A program made the position numbers and the translations under genes. Of a stretch of 64,000 nucleotides of DNA, positions 33,516 to 41,999 are shown piece by piece. Under the pieces are notes generated by a model. The model had not been told where the DNA came from. It worked only from the letters and a program-made list of their open reading frames with translations, and did not search any database. Each line of letters opens with the position of its first letter. Within the stretch, counting starts at the first letter, position 1. The DNA comes from Sphaerotilus montanus (GTDB lineage: Bacteria; Pseudomonadota; Gammaproteobacteria; Burkholderiales; Burkholderiaceae_C): assembly GCF_013410775.1 (NCBI RefSeq), contig NZ_JACCFH010000001.1:2976001-3040000 (forward strand). The letters run 5' to 3'.

Positions 33516-34295
33516 ATGATGGCATTCCGCTCCCCCGTGGCCCGTGGTCTGGCATCACTGGCGGGCGCCGCGCTGCTGCTGGCGGCGGCGCACCCTGCGC
33601 TTGCACAGCAGGAAGACTGCGTCGCCTTCGATCCTCGGCGCATCGAGGTGCAGCGGATCGGGTCACGCTGGAAGCTCGTTGAACAGAGCCACTGGATCAT
33701 GGACTTCGCTGGCCGGAGAACCGAGGCAGAACAGGCGCAACGGGTGATCCGGCAGTACGGATACGACCACATCTGCTACATCGGCCGACCCAATCCGTCG
33801 ATGACCTACTTCGTCAGCCGCGCCCAGCCCACCACGGTCGTCATCGTGCGCCATGCCGAGAAGCTGGACGAATCGGCCAACCCGCCGCTGACCGAGGCGG
33901 GACAGTGTCGGGCCGAGACACTGTCCCGCATGCTCGCGCCCTCGGGCATTTCGGCGGTCTTTGCGACTGCGTTGCTGCGCACTCGGCAGACGGTCACCCC
34001 TTATGCGCAGTCGCGCATGCCAGCGCTGTCAATCGAGACCTATGACAGCGCCACAACCCTGGCCGAGCGCATCCGTACCGGATTCCGGGGCCGCAAGGTC
34101 CTTGTCGCCAGCCACTCCGGAATGGCCGAAGAGCTCGTCGCCTTGCTTGGCGCACCACCGGTGCCGGCCATCGGCAACGAATTCGACAACGCCTACGTCG
34201 TGACGCTGCCAGCCAGTGGCCCTGCTACCGTGCTGCACACGAAGTACGAGATCTGGGACAAGATCGTCTCGGCGACAACGCCCTGCCACCCTTGA
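33516..34295 (+). CDS. exported histidine-phosphatase-family protein
   Basis: The 259-residue protein has a signal peptide (LASLAGAALLLAAAHPALA) and, after an N-terminal segment of about 70 residues, the phosphoglycerate-mutase-like core with the RHG motif variant VVIVRHAEKLDE and a second catalytic histidine in VASHSGMAEELV. The extra segment carries paired blocks (SRWKLVEQSHWIMDFAG and CYIGRPNPSMTYF) that occur in other exported bacterial proteins. The start at 33516 is set by an AGGAGG site eight bases upstream. Substrate unknown. Confidence 0.82.
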   Translation: MMAFRSPVARGLASLAGAALLLAAAHPALAQQEDCVAFDPRRIEVQRIGSRWKLVEQSHWIMDFAGRRTEAEQAQRVIRQYGYDHICYIGRPNPSMTYFVSRAQPTTVVIVRHAEKLDESANPPLTEAGQCRAETLSRMLAPSGISAVFATALLRTRQTVTPYAQSRMPALSIETYDSATTLAERIRTGFRGRKVLVASHSGMAEELVALLGAPPVPAIGNEFDNAYVVTLPASGPATVLHTKYEIWDKIVSATTPCHP

Positions 34296-34311
34296 TGGAC
34301 GTGGCGCGGTT

Positions 34312-35346
34312 TCAGCGCCAGCCGGCGCGGTCGAACACCTTCTGCGCGTTGACCGTGTTCTTCGCCAGGTCGCCGACCGGCAGTGCGTCGGCCTTGAACA
34401 TGCCGAGCGATTCGAGCGCGCGGTTGTTCGTCTTGACCGAGGCCACCACCGGCCACTCGTTGTTGCCGTCGGCGAAGTAGAGCTGCGCGGCGTCGCTGGC
34501 GAGGTACTCCAGGAACTTGACGGCCGCCGCCTTGTTCGGCGAATGCTTCAGCACGCCCGCGCCGGACACGTTCACATGCGTGCCCCAGCTCGACTGGTTC
34601 GGCCACACCACGCCGACAGCGCGCATCGCTTCCTGGTCCGCCGGCTTGGTCGAGCGCAGCATCCGGGCGACGTAGTAGCTGTTCGACAGCGTCACGCCAC
34701 ATTCACCGGCCGCCACGGCCATGATCTGGTCGGTGTCGCCGCCCTTGGGCGCGCGGGCGAAGTTGGCGACCAGGCCACGCGCCCAGGCTTCGGTCTTCGC
34801 TTCGCCGTCGTGGGCGATCAGCGCGCCGCCGAGCGACAGGTTGTACGGATGCGAGCCCGAGCGCACGCAGACCTGGCCCTTCAGCGCCGGGTTGGCGAGG
34901 TCCTCGTAGTTCAGGACCTGCTCGCGCTTGAGGGCGACCTTGTTGTAGACGATGACGCGGGCGCGGGTCGAGAACGAGTACCAGTTCGGCGTGCGCAGCG
35001 CGGCCGGCACACGCGCTTCCAGCGTGGCGGACTTGATCGGCTGGAACAAGCCGAGCTTGTCGGCGATCTCCAGCCGCGTGGCGTCGACCGTGATCAGCAG
35101 GTCGGCGGGGCTGGCCGTGCCTTCGTTGCGGATGCGCTCGACCAGCTCGTCTTCCTTGCCGTCGATGCGGTTGATCTTGATGCCGGTGGTCTTGGTGAAG
35201 TTGCTGTAGAGCGCCTCGTCGGTCTGGTAGTGGCGGGCGGAGTAGATGTTGAGCACCTGCTCCTGCGCGAGCGCAGGCAGGCCGAGCAGCGAGACGGCCA
35301 GTGCGGCAGCGGTGGCGACGAAGGGGCGGCGGGTCAGGTGCGTCAT
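34312..35346 (-). CDS. fbpA: periplasmic Fe(3+) ABC transporter substrate-binding protein
   Basis: The 344-residue protein has a signal peptide (VATAAALAVSLLGLPALA) and the FbpA/FutA fold opening VLNIYSARHYQTDEALYSNF. The tandem tyrosines of the iron site are in LSNSYYVARML. It captures ferric iron in the periplasm for import. No permease or ATPase gene is adjacent on either side, so it is an orphan here. A Fur-like box lies upstream at 35403-35417, consistent with iron control. Confidence 0.92.
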   Translation of the reverse strand: MTHLTRRPFVATAAALAVSLLGLPALAQEQVLNIYSARHYQTDEALYSNFTKTTGIKINRIDGKEDELVERIRNEGTASPADLLITVDATRLEIADKLGLFQPIKSATLEARVPAALRTPNWYSFSTRARVIVYNKVALKREQVLNYEDLANPALKGQVCVRSGSHPYNLSLGGALIAHDGEAKTEAWARGLVANFARAPKGGDTDQIMAVAAGECGVTLSNSYYVARMLRSTKPADQEAMRAVGVVWPNQSSWGTHVNVSGAGVLKHSPNKAAAVKFLEYLASDAAQLYFADGNNEWPVVASVKTNNRALESLGMFKADALPVGDLAKNTVNAQKVFDRAGWR

Positions 35347-35402
35347 GGGGGTCGAATCCGGGAACGGAGTGGCTGGATGGGAATGGACTGGATGAATGTT
35401 AT

Positions 35403-35417
35403 CAATAACCATTCTCA
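35403..35417 (-). promoter_or_regulatory. Fur-like box upstream of fbpA
   Basis: CAATAACCATTCTCA matches the 7-1-7 Fur model (TGATAAT-N-ATTATCA) at about 10 of 14 positions, located 57 bases before the fbpA start. Confidence 0.5.
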
Positions 35418-35518
35418 TCCGCAAATGCAGGGGATGCTTCCTTGATCTGGGTAAAGTCTCGTCGGGGAAGGCTGGCCTAGAGTGGAATCTCTCCACCACG
35501 ACCACAAGGATCTGTCCC

Positions 35519-35740
35519 ATGTTCCCCGAATACCGTGACCTGATCAGCCAGCTCAAGACCACCGACCACCACTTCCAGCACCTGTTCGACAAGCACAACG
35601 AACTGGACCAGCAGATCAAGAACATGGAGGCGCGCATCGTCGGCGCCACGCACGAGGAGATCGAGGCGGCCAAGAAGGAAAAGCTGGTGCTGAAGGACCA
35701 GCTCTACGCCATCCTGCGCAAGGCCAGCGCCACCGCCTGA
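35519..35740 (+). CDS. DUF465/YdcH-like small protein
   Basis: The 73-residue protein is an almost wholly helical hairpin (YRDLISQLKTTDHHFQHLF and IEAAKKEKLVLKDQLYAIL), the DUF465 family. Function unknown. The start at 35519 gives the family length. Its 3' end overlaps the convergent acetyltransferase gene by 37 bases. Confidence 0.85.
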   Translation: MFPEYRDLISQLKTTDHHFQHLFDKHNELDQQIKNMEARIVGATHEEIEAAKKEKLVLKDQLYAILRKASATA

Positions 35741-36921
35741 TCGGGGCTGGCTGCTTCGGTGCGGTCGGTTTGTGCACCGTGGCGCCAGTGCTGCGGATGC
35801 AGTCGGCGTACCGCCCGGAGTGCCTGCCGTGTCCTGCGCAACAGGTGCTGGCCGGTGCCTGCGCGTGTCACGACCAGGCGAACGGTGCGCAGTTCGCGGT
35901 CGTACCAGGCGTTGACGGCCTGTCGCTCGGCCAGCGGCGTGTGCATGCCCAGCACATCGGACAGCGTGCAGCGGCTCTCGAACGACTGCTGCAGCGCCTG
36001 GGCGCAGAGCCAGGTGCCGGGGGAGCTCCGTGCGTGCGCGGGATCGAAGGCCTTGAAGCGTTCGTAGGTGACGGTTCCCTGTCGCAGGCGGACCAGCCCG
36101 GCGATGTCGTGTTCGCCGTCGCAGAGGAACCAGATGCTGGCTTGGCCGGTCCGCGCCAGCCAAGGGAGCAGCGCCCGGTGAAAGGCCACCTGCCGGTCGT
36201 CTGCCCACAGTCCGACCCGCGCGCTGTGTTTCCAGCCGAGTTGTTCGATAGCGAGGTAACGCTCGAACGCGGCCGGCATGTCCGCCGGCTGGTCGATAGT
36301 TTCCACACGAAGGCCGGGACATGCCTCGGTCAGCAGGCGGTGGCTGCGGCGGTAGGCCTGTCGGGTGTGTCGGGATCGGCTGTCGAAATAGTGTTCCCAG
36401 GTGCCGGTGGTGGGCAGTAGCCCTGCATAGGTGTCCGGCCGGATGCTGACGGACAGCCGCGCCTCCTGCTGGAGCTGAGCCTGCAGGTCAGGCAGTACCA
36501 CTTCTTCCACCTCGCGCAGATCCAGGTGGTGCCAGGCCGCGCGCCGTTCCAGCAGTGCCGACAGCGCCACGCACCAGATCTGTCCCGCGCTGGTGTCCCG
36601 GGTGTGGAGCACCCCTGGTCGATCTCCAGCCCAGAGGCCCATGTGCATCAGCGTGCGGATCCGGACCAGCCGTCTGACCTCGGTTCGCAGCACCAGGGGT
36701 AGCAGTCCGACCATGCGGCCTCGGGTGTCCTCAACGCTGACCAGCCAGGGTTCGTCGCCCGGCTTGTGGAAGTGATCCCAGGACTGCCGGATGAAGACGG
36801 GCGTCATGAACAAGCTGGGGCCATCGGCACGGTCGACGGCGTCTTGCCAGGACTGCTGGAGGGCATCGAATGCCGACACCCCTCGGTGCAGCCGAGCGGA
36901 CAGCGTGTGTGGATTGGTCAT
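35704..36921 (-). CDS. GNAT acetyltransferase, CelD/BcsL family
   Basis: The 405-residue protein has the Acetyltransf_6 arrangement: SLFMTPVFIRQSWDHF near the start, RHTRQAYRRSHRLL in the middle, then the acetyl-CoA-binding half (IWFLCDGEHDIAGLVRLRQG and TYERFKAFDPAHARSSPGTW). Members include CelD, linked to polysaccharide synthesis, and BcsL. The cellulose operon of this window is 20 kb away, so a connection is only a possibility. Its neighbours are iron genes with no obvious functional link. Confidence 0.8.
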   Translation of the reverse strand: MTNPHTLSARLHRGVSAFDALQQSWQDAVDRADGPSLFMTPVFIRQSWDHFHKPGDEPWLVSVEDTRGRMVGLLPLVLRTEVRRLVRIRTLMHMGLWAGDRPGVLHTRDTSAGQIWCVALSALLERRAAWHHLDLREVEEVVLPDLQAQLQQEARLSVSIRPDTYAGLLPTTGTWEHYFDSRSRHTRQAYRRSHRLLTEACPGLRVETIDQPADMPAAFERYLAIEQLGWKHSARVGLWADDRQVAFHRALLPWLARTGQASIWFLCDGEHDIAGLVRLRQGTVTYERFKAFDPAHARSSPGTWLCAQALQQSFESRCTLSDVLGMHTPLAERQAVNAWYDRELRTVRLVVTRAGTGQHLLRRTRQALRAVRRLHPQHWRHGAQTDRTEAASPDQAVALALRRMA

Positions 36922-36975
36922 CGAACGGATATCTGTGGGATCAGCGAGGCAACCTCTCGGCTCGCCGGTCAGGCT

Positions 36976-37170
36976 TCAGCAGGGCTGGGTCTGCTGGGTC
37001 AGGCGCAGGCAGGCCTCGTCGAAGACCTCGCGGGCGCAGTCCTGACAGCAACCACAGCACGACGCCGCGCGAGTCACGTCCTTCAGCACTTCGAAGTTGC
37101 GAATACCGCCGGCCACGACGGCTTGGCGGATGTCTCGGTCACTGACCCGGTTGCAAATGCAGACGATCAT
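36976..37170 (-). CDS. bfd: bacterioferritin-associated ferredoxin
   Basis: The 64-residue [2Fe-2S] protein has the Bfd ligand pattern: C4-x-C6 (VCICN) and a second group within CCGCC (38-42). Bfd reduces bacterioferritin to release stored iron when cells are starved. It lies downstream of bfr on the same strand but is separated from it by a terminator and a Fur-like box, so it is transcribed on its own under iron limitation. Confidence 0.95.
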   Translation of the reverse strand: MIVCICNRVSDRDIRQAVVAGGIRNFEVLKDVTRAASCCGCCQDCAREVFDEACLRLTQQTQPC

Positions 37171-37238
37171 GGAAAACCTGCTGTAGAGCCCAGGGGGATG
37201 GGCTGAATCGAAAGTGAATGGATGAATGCTAAACGAAA

Positions 37239-37263
37239 TGAGATTGATTCTCAAATGAGAATC
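37239..37263 (-). promoter_or_regulatory. overlapping Fur-like boxes upstream of bfd
   Basis: TGAGATTGATTCTCA (37239-37253) fits the Fur 7-1-7 model at 11 of 14 positions. It overlaps a perfect palindrome GATTCTCA-AA-TGAGAATC (37246-37263), the staggered arrangement expected for two Fur dimers. Confidence 0.75.
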
Positions 37264-37284
37264 AAAAAAAGGGCCGAAGGCCCT
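37264..37284 (-). terminator. rho-independent terminator of bfr
   Basis: Read on the minus strand, the stem AGGGCC / GGCCCT with a three-base loop is followed by seven T. It lies about 45 bases after the bfr stop and just before the bfd Fur boxes. Confidence 0.85.
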
Positions 37285-37327
37285 CTGGATGTGGGTGGAC
37301 CGCGGGTGCGGCCACGAATCTGCTGGA

Positions 37328-37807
37328 TCAGGATGCTCCGGTGCCGATCTGGCTCTGCAGCCAGTTCTGTTCACCGACCTGCGCCACGAGCCCGATCTCG
37401 GTCTCCAGATGGTCGATGTGCTCCTCGGTGTCATCGAGGATGGACAGCAGCAGGTCGCGCGAGACGTAGTCCCGCACGCTCTCGCAGTGGGCGATGGCTT
37501 CCTTCAGCAGCGGGTGCGAGGCCATCTCGATCTTCAGGTCGCAGTGCAGCGTCTCCACTGCGTTTTCGCCGATGTAGAGCTTGCCCAGATCCTGAAGATT
37601 CGGCAGGCCTTCCAGCATGAGGATGCGCTCTATCAGCTTGTCGGCGTGCTTCATCTCCTCGATCGACTCCTCGTACTCGTGCTTGGCCAGCTTCAGTAGG
37701 CCCCAGTTCTTCAGCATGCGTGCGTGCAGGAAATACTGGTTGATGGCGGTGAGTTCGTTGCGGAGTTGTGCGTTCAGGTACGCGATGACCTTGGTGTCGC
37801 CTTGCAT
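37328..37807 (-). CDS. bfr: bacterioferritin
   Basis: The 159-residue four-helix protein stores iron as a 24-mer shell. Ferroxidase ligands E18, E51 and H54 are in place, with E94/E127/H130 region ([13 protein letters not shown]) conserved. M52, the haem-bridging residue, is present (SIEEMKHAD), so this is a haem-binding Bfr subunit. The start at 37807 is chosen because it matches the family N-terminus; the frame continues 11 codons upstream. Confidence 0.95.
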   Translation of the reverse strand: MQGDTKVIAYLNAQLRNELTAINQYFLHARMLKNWGLLKLAKHEYEESIEEMKHADKLIERILMLEGLPNLQDLGKLYIGENAVETLHCDLKIEMASHPLLKEAIAHCESVRDYVSRDLLLSILDDTEEHIDHLETEIGLVAQVGEQNWLQSQIGTGAS

Positions 37808-37861
37808 GGGTGATTCCTGCAGAAGTTTCAATGCGGGCATTGTCGCGCCCCGGGTGTCCGG

Positions 37862-39442
37862 TCAGGCCAGCGTGCTGGTGCGGATCAGGTGATCGAAGGC
37901 ACTCAGTGCCGCGGTCGATCCCGCCCCCATCGCGATGATGATCTGCTTGTACGGCACGGTCGTCACATCCCCCGCGGCGAACACGCCCGGCACCGAGGTC
38001 TGGCCGCGGTCGTCGATGATGACCTCGCCGCGCGGGCTCAGCTCGACCGTGCCCTTGAGCCAGTCACTGTTGGGCAGCAGGCCGATCTGCACGAAGATGC
38101 CTTCCAGCTCGACGCGGTGCATCGTGTCGTTGGTGCGGTCCTTGTAGCTCAGGCCGCTGACCTTCTGGCCGTCGCCGTGGACTTCGGTGGACAGCGCCGA
38201 GACGATGACCGTCACGTTGGACAAGCTGAAGAGCTTCTTCTGCAGCACGGCGTCGGCGCGCAGCTTGGAGTCGAACTCGATCAGCGTGACGTGGCGGACG
38301 ATGCCGGCCAGGTCGATCGCGGCTTCCACGCCCGAGTTGCCGCCGCCGATCACCGCCACACGCTTGCCCTTGAACAGCGGCCCGTCGCAGTGCGGGCAGT
38401 AGGCCACGCCCTTGTTGCGGTACTCGGCTTCGCCGGGCACGTTCATCTGGCGCCAGCGCGCGCCGGTCGACAGGATGACCGTCTTGCTGCGCAGGCTCGC
38501 GCCGTTCTCCAGCTTCACCTCGATCAGCCCGCCCGGCGTGCTCGCCGGCACCAGCGACACGGCACGCTGCAGGTTCATCACGTCCACTTCGTACTGCTTG
38601 ACGTGCTGCTCCAGCGCAGCGGCCAGCTTCGGGCCGTCGGTTTCCTTCACCGAGATGAAGTTCTCGATGCCCATGGTGTCGAGCACCTGGCCGCCGAAAC
38701 GCTCGGCGGCGACGCCGGTGCGGATGCCCTTGCGCGCCGCGTAGATCGCTGCGGCCGCACCGGCCGGACCACCGCCGACGATCAGCACGTCGTAGGCGTC
38801 CTTGGCGGCGATCTTCTTGGCTTCGCGGTCGGCGGCGCCGGTGTCGATCTTGGCGAGGATCTCGGCCAGTTCCATCCGCCCGGTCGCGAACACCTGGCCG
38901 TTCAGGTAAACATGCGGCACGCCCATGATCTGGCGTGCGTCGATCTCGGCCTGGAACATCGAGCCTTCGATCGCGGTGTGGCGGATCTTCGGGTTCAGCG
39001 CAGCCAGCAGGTTGAACGCCTGCACCACGTCCGGGCAGTTGTGGCAGGTCAGGGACATGTAGGTCTCGAAGACGAGGTCCTGTCCCGGGTCCAGCGCCTT
39101 GATCTGCGCGACCAGGTCGGCGTCCACCTTGGGCGGGTAGCCGCTGGTCTGCAGCAGCGCCAGCACCAGCGACGTGAACTCGTGGCCCATCGGGAGGCCA
39201 GCGAAGCGCACGCCGGTGTCAGCGCCGGCACGGGTGATCTGGAACGAGGGCGTGCGCTCGCCGGCCGGGGCGCCGGTGCGCACGCTGAGCTTGCCGACCG
39301 GGGCGACCGAGGCCACGTCGGCCACCAGTTCGAGCATCTGGCGGCTGTTGGCGCTGTCGTCGGCGAAGGTGACGATCTCGATCGGCTGCACGAGGCGTTC
39401 GAGGTAGCCCTTCAACTGGGTCTTGAGGTTGCTGTCCAACAT
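37862..39442 (-). CDS. ahpF: alkyl hydroperoxide reductase subunit F
   Basis: The 526-residue flavoprotein passes electrons from NADH to AhpC. The N-terminal thioredoxin-like tandem has the redox pair in [11 protein letters not shown]. The FAD site is [16 protein letters not shown], the disulfide is in [15 protein letters not shown], and the NAD(P)H site is [17 protein letters not shown]. Full length. It is downstream of ahpC on the same strand, separated by a repeat-bearing gap of 228 bases. Confidence 0.97.
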   Translation of the reverse strand: MLDSNLKTQLKGYLERLVQPIEIVTFADDSANSRQMLELVADVASVAPVGKLSVRTGAPAGERTPSFQITRAGADTGVRFAGLPMGHEFTSLVLALLQTSGYPPKVDADLVAQIKALDPGQDLVFETYMSLTCHNCPDVVQAFNLLAALNPKIRHTAIEGSMFQAEIDARQIMGVPHVYLNGQVFATGRMELAEILAKIDTGAADREAKKIAAKDAYDVLIVGGGPAGAAAAIYAARKGIRTGVAAERFGGQVLDTMGIENFISVKETDGPKLAAALEQHVKQYEVDVMNLQRAVSLVPASTPGGLIEVKLENGASLRSKTVILSTGARWRQMNVPGEAEYRNKGVAYCPHCDGPLFKGKRVAVIGGGNSGVEAAIDLAGIVRHVTLIEFDSKLRADAVLQKKLFSLSNVTVIVSALSTEVHGDGQKVSGLSYKDRTNDTMHRVELEGIFVQIGLLPNSDWLKGTVELSPRGEVIIDDRGQTSVPGVFAAGDVTTVPYKQIIIAMGAGSTAALSAFDHLIRTSTLA

Positions 39443-39542
39443 GGTCGGTGCTCCTTGCGGGTGAGGTCGGGGCGTGTCAGGCCGGAAGGGCTGCAGGTAC
39501 TGCAATCCTTCGGGTCCGAAACAGGGGTGTCATGCGCGTTGG

Positions 39543-39644
39543 CTCCTCCCCCCAGCGGGGGGAGGTCGGGAGGGGGGCTCGGCCTGCGCAGACGTTGTTG
39601 CCTGCGCCAGCCCCCATCCCAACCCTCCCCCGCTGGGGGAGGGA
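39543..39644. repeat. paired inverted copies of a GC-rich intergenic repeat
   Basis: Two roughly 34-bp units, each with a CCCCCAGCGGGGG-type core followed by a G-rich tail, face each other around a 30-bp spacer. The left unit lies at 39543-39579, the right at 39610-39644. The pair forms a large potential hairpin between ahpC and ahpF and resembles small palindromic elements dispersed in Burkholderiales genomes. Confidence 0.75.
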
Positions 39645-39670
39645 GAAAGACGGTGACGGTCAGCGTGCGA

Positions 39671-40234
39671 TCAGATCTTGCCGACGAGGTCGATCGACGG
39701 CGTCAGCGTGGCTGCGCCTTCGTTCCACTTGGCCGGGCAGACCTGGCCGGGATTGGCGGCGGTGAACTGGGCGGCCTTCAGCTTGCGCAGCGTTTCCTTG
39801 ACGTCACGGGCGATCTCGTTCGAGTGGATCTCGGCGGTCTTGATGACACCGTCCGGGTTGATCACGAAGGTGCCGCGCAGCGCCAGACCTTCTTCCGGGA
39901 TGTGCACGCCGAAGGCGTTGGTCAGCGTGTGGGTCGGGTCGCCCACCAGCGGGAAGGTGGCCTTGCCGACGGCCGGCGAGGTCTCGTGCCACACCTTGTG
40001 CGAGAAGTGGGTGTCGGTCGTGACGATGTAGACCTCGGTGCCGGCGGCCTGGAAGGCGGCGTAGTTGTCGGCAGCGTCTTCGATCTCGGTCGGGCAGTTG
40101 AAGGTGAACGCGGCCGGCATGAAGATCAGGACCGACCAGTGGCCCTTGAGGCTCTCGTTCGAGACTTCGACGAAGTTGCCGTTGTGGAAGGCGGTGGTCT
40201 TGAACGGCTGGACTTGGGTGTTGATCAGGGACAT
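39671..40234 (-). CDS. ahpC: alkyl hydroperoxide reductase subunit C (peroxiredoxin)
   Basis: The 187-residue 2-Cys peroxiredoxin reduces peroxides. The peroxidatic C47 lies in FTFNCPTE, where Asn replaces the usual Val, and the resolving C166 in GQVCPAKW. The C-terminal LTPSIDLVGKI is the AhpC1-type tail. Length is standard. An OxyR-like site lies upstream at 40347-40365. It is the first gene of the ahpC-ahpF unit. Confidence 0.97.
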   Translation of the reverse strand: MSLINTQVQPFKTTAFHNGNFVEVSNESLKGHWSVLIFMPAAFTFNCPTEIEDAADNYAAFQAAGTEVYIVTTDTHFSHKVWHETSPAVGKATFPLVGDPTHTLTNAFGVHIPEEGLALRGTFVINPDGVIKTAEIHSNEIARDVKETLRKLKAAQFTAANPGQVCPAKWNEGAATLTPSIDLVGKI

Positions 40235-40346
40235 GCGAGAACTCCTTGGTTCGCGGGTTGGGAGGAACGGGTGGCAGTGTGCGCCGCGCTGGATGAAATC
40301 TTAGGGGCTGCGGCGAGATCGTTCCAATTGTTTGATCTTGGTCCTC

Positions 40347-40365
40347 CGATAGTTGAATGCTATCG
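40347..40365. promoter_or_regulatory. OxyR-like binding site
   Basis: CGATAG-N7-CTATCG is a perfect inverted repeat and fits the OxyR half-site model (GATAG-N7-CTATC). It lies 113 bases upstream of ahpC and 55 bases upstream of hemP, in their shared divergent promoter region. Confidence 0.65.
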
Positions 40366-40391
40366 ATGGCTGTGCAACCATTCATTGCGGA

Positions 40392-40406
40392 TGATAGTGA
40401 TTCTCA
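40392..40406 (+). promoter_or_regulatory. Fur box upstream of hemP
   Basis: TGATAGTGATTCTCA matches the 7-1-7 Fur consensus at 12 of 14 positions and lies 14 bases before the hemP start. Confidence 0.8.
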
Positions 40407-40419
40407 TTAACATGATGGC

Positions 40420-40647
40420 ATGTCTTCCGCATCCATTCCCCATTTCCCTGCGCCGTTGACCGCCGATGTCCTCGGCGCTACACCCGACCTGGACGCCCCC
40501 GTGCAGGACCGTGCATCCCCGCCCGTCGCTGTGCGCCTGTCCAGCCAGTCGCTGCTGGGTGGACAGCGTGAGGTCGAGATCGACCACGGCGGGGCGGTCT
40601 ATCGCCTGCGCGTGACCGCGCTGGGCAAGCTCATCCTGACGAAGTAG
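40420..40647 (+). CDS. hemP: hemin uptake protein HemP
   Basis: The 75-residue protein ends with the HemP family block, SQSLLGGQREVEIDHGGAVY then RLRVTALGKLILTK. The N-terminal 35 residues are a variable Pro/Ala lead-in. HemP/HmuP proteins are needed for haem uptake or its expression in several beta-proteobacteria. A strong Fur box lies directly upstream. It is followed after 30 bases by the DUF2325 gene, probably in the same transcript. Confidence 0.92.
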   Translation: MSSASIPHFPAPLTADVLGATPDLDAPVQDRASPPVAVRLSSQSLLGGQREVEIDHGGAVYRLRVTALGKLILTK

Positions 40648-40677
40648 CCCCAGACGCAACCAAGGAGGTTCCCGACG

Positions 40678-41994
40678 ATGTGTTCTGCAGACCGACCAAA
40701 ACGCGGCTTGAATCTGGTGTCGCTCGTGGCGTCGTCCCGTCACGCGCCCGAAACCGAATCGGATCCGGCGTTTGCCGTGGCCAGCCGACTGGCGGCCAGG
40801 GTGCCTGCGGTGGCGGGTGAGCCCGTCGATCTGTCGCCGGGTGCCCAGTCCTCGCGCCGTCGCCGGCTCTGGGAATTGCCAAGGGCGGTCTTCTGCCCGG
40901 TCCTGGGGACTTGTGTGCCGATCGAGCAGTTGCGTCGTCTGGCCGACAAGGTGCTCGGGCAGCGTGTGCTGGCCGATGACTACGAACTGCACTGCGGGGC
41001 GATCAATGCCTGCGCCAGCCGTGGCGAACTGGCGGAGCGTCTGCAGCGCGAGCTGGACACCCGCTATGCCGCGGCGATCCGGCAGGCCCGCACGCTGCGC
41101 ACTGTCGAGGCGCTGCAAGTGTATTGGCGCGAGGCCACGTTCGGCAGCGAGGTCGGCGCAGCACTGTGGGTGACGCTGACCCATCCCAGCTGCGATGCTG
41201 CGCTGGAGGAGCAGGTGCAGCGGGACATCCACATGCTGCAGCACCAGGTGGGGACGGGCGTGCGGGTCGATGCCCGCCGATTGCACGAACTGGCCAGCGA
41301 GAACGGGGTGCTGACCCGCGAGCTGGCCGCCATTCAGGCGCGTGTCACCCGTCAGATGGCCGAGAAGGCGGCGGAGATCGAGCGCCAGCAGGCCGAGCTG
41401 GTCCGGCTGCGTGCGCAACTGTTGGCGCGCGACACCCGGATCGCCTGCTTGCAGGACGATCTGGCCGCACTGCAGGGATCCGCCTCGGTGGCGCAGGCGC
41501 GGCTGAATCTGGCGTACCGGCTGGAGTGGCAGCAGCAGCGTCTGCAGTCCCTGTCCGAAGCACTGGACAGCAGCCAGCAGCAGGTGCGCCGCCTGGAGCG
41601 TCGGCTGGTGCACTGTGCGGCAGGGCTGGAGCTGGTGTCGGCACCTGCTTCGGCGTCGATGCCAGGGCTTGCGCTGGACCTGCAGGACAAGGCCGTGCTC
41701 TGCGTCGGCGGTCGCCCGGCGAGCGTGCCGATCTACCGCCAGGAGATCGAGGTCCGGGGGGCGCGTTTTCTGCACCATGACGGTGGCGAGGAGGAGAGCG
41801 CTGCCCGGCTGGAGGCCCATCTGGAGGCCGCTGATCTGGTGATCTGCCAGACCGGCTGCATCAGCCACGGCGCCTACTGGCGCGTCAAGTCGCACTGCAA
41901 GCGCACCGGCAAGCGCTGTGTCTTCGTCGACCGGCCCAGCGCGGCCGGGCTGCTGCGCAGTCTGGAGTCCGACACGCCGGGTCGGACGGACTGA
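40678..41994 (+). CDS. DUF2325 domain protein with coiled coil
   Basis: The 438-residue protein has an N-terminal region with no recognised fold, a long coiled coil (roughly 200-310, QMAEKAAEIERQQAELVRLR) and a C-terminal DUF2325 domain: AVLCVGGRPASVPIYRQEIE, LVICQTGCISHGAYWRVKSH and CKRTGKRCVFVDRPS. The cysteine/histidine residues of the last blocks could bind a metal or haem. It lies 30 bases after hemP behind a Fur box. AGGAGG precedes the ATG. Function is unknown; a role in haem or iron response is suggested by position only. Confidence 0.82.
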   Translation: MCSADRPKRGLNLVSLVASSRHAPETESDPAFAVASRLAARVPAVAGEPVDLSPGAQSSRRRRLWELPRAVFCPVLGTCVPIEQLRRLADKVLGQRVLADDYELHCGAINACASRGELAERLQRELDTRYAAAIRQARTLRTVEALQVYWREATFGSEVGAALWVTLTHPSCDAALEEQVQRDIHMLQHQVGTGVRVDARRLHELASENGVLTRELAAIQARVTRQMAEKAAEIERQQAELVRLRAQLLARDTRIACLQDDLAALQGSASVAQARLNLAYRLEWQQQRLQSLSEALDSSQQQVRRLERRLVHCAAGLELVSAPASASMPGLALDLQDKAVLCVGGRPASVPIYRQEIEVRGARFLHHDGGEEESAARLEAHLEAADLVICQTGCISHGAYWRVKSHCKRTGKRCVFVDRPSAAGLLRSLESDTPGRTD

Positions 41995-41999
41995 GTGGA

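Noticed and set aside
39543..39644. Simple terminator between ahpC and ahpF
   Set aside because: There is no T-tract; two separate palindromic units face each other, so a dispersed repeat is a better description.
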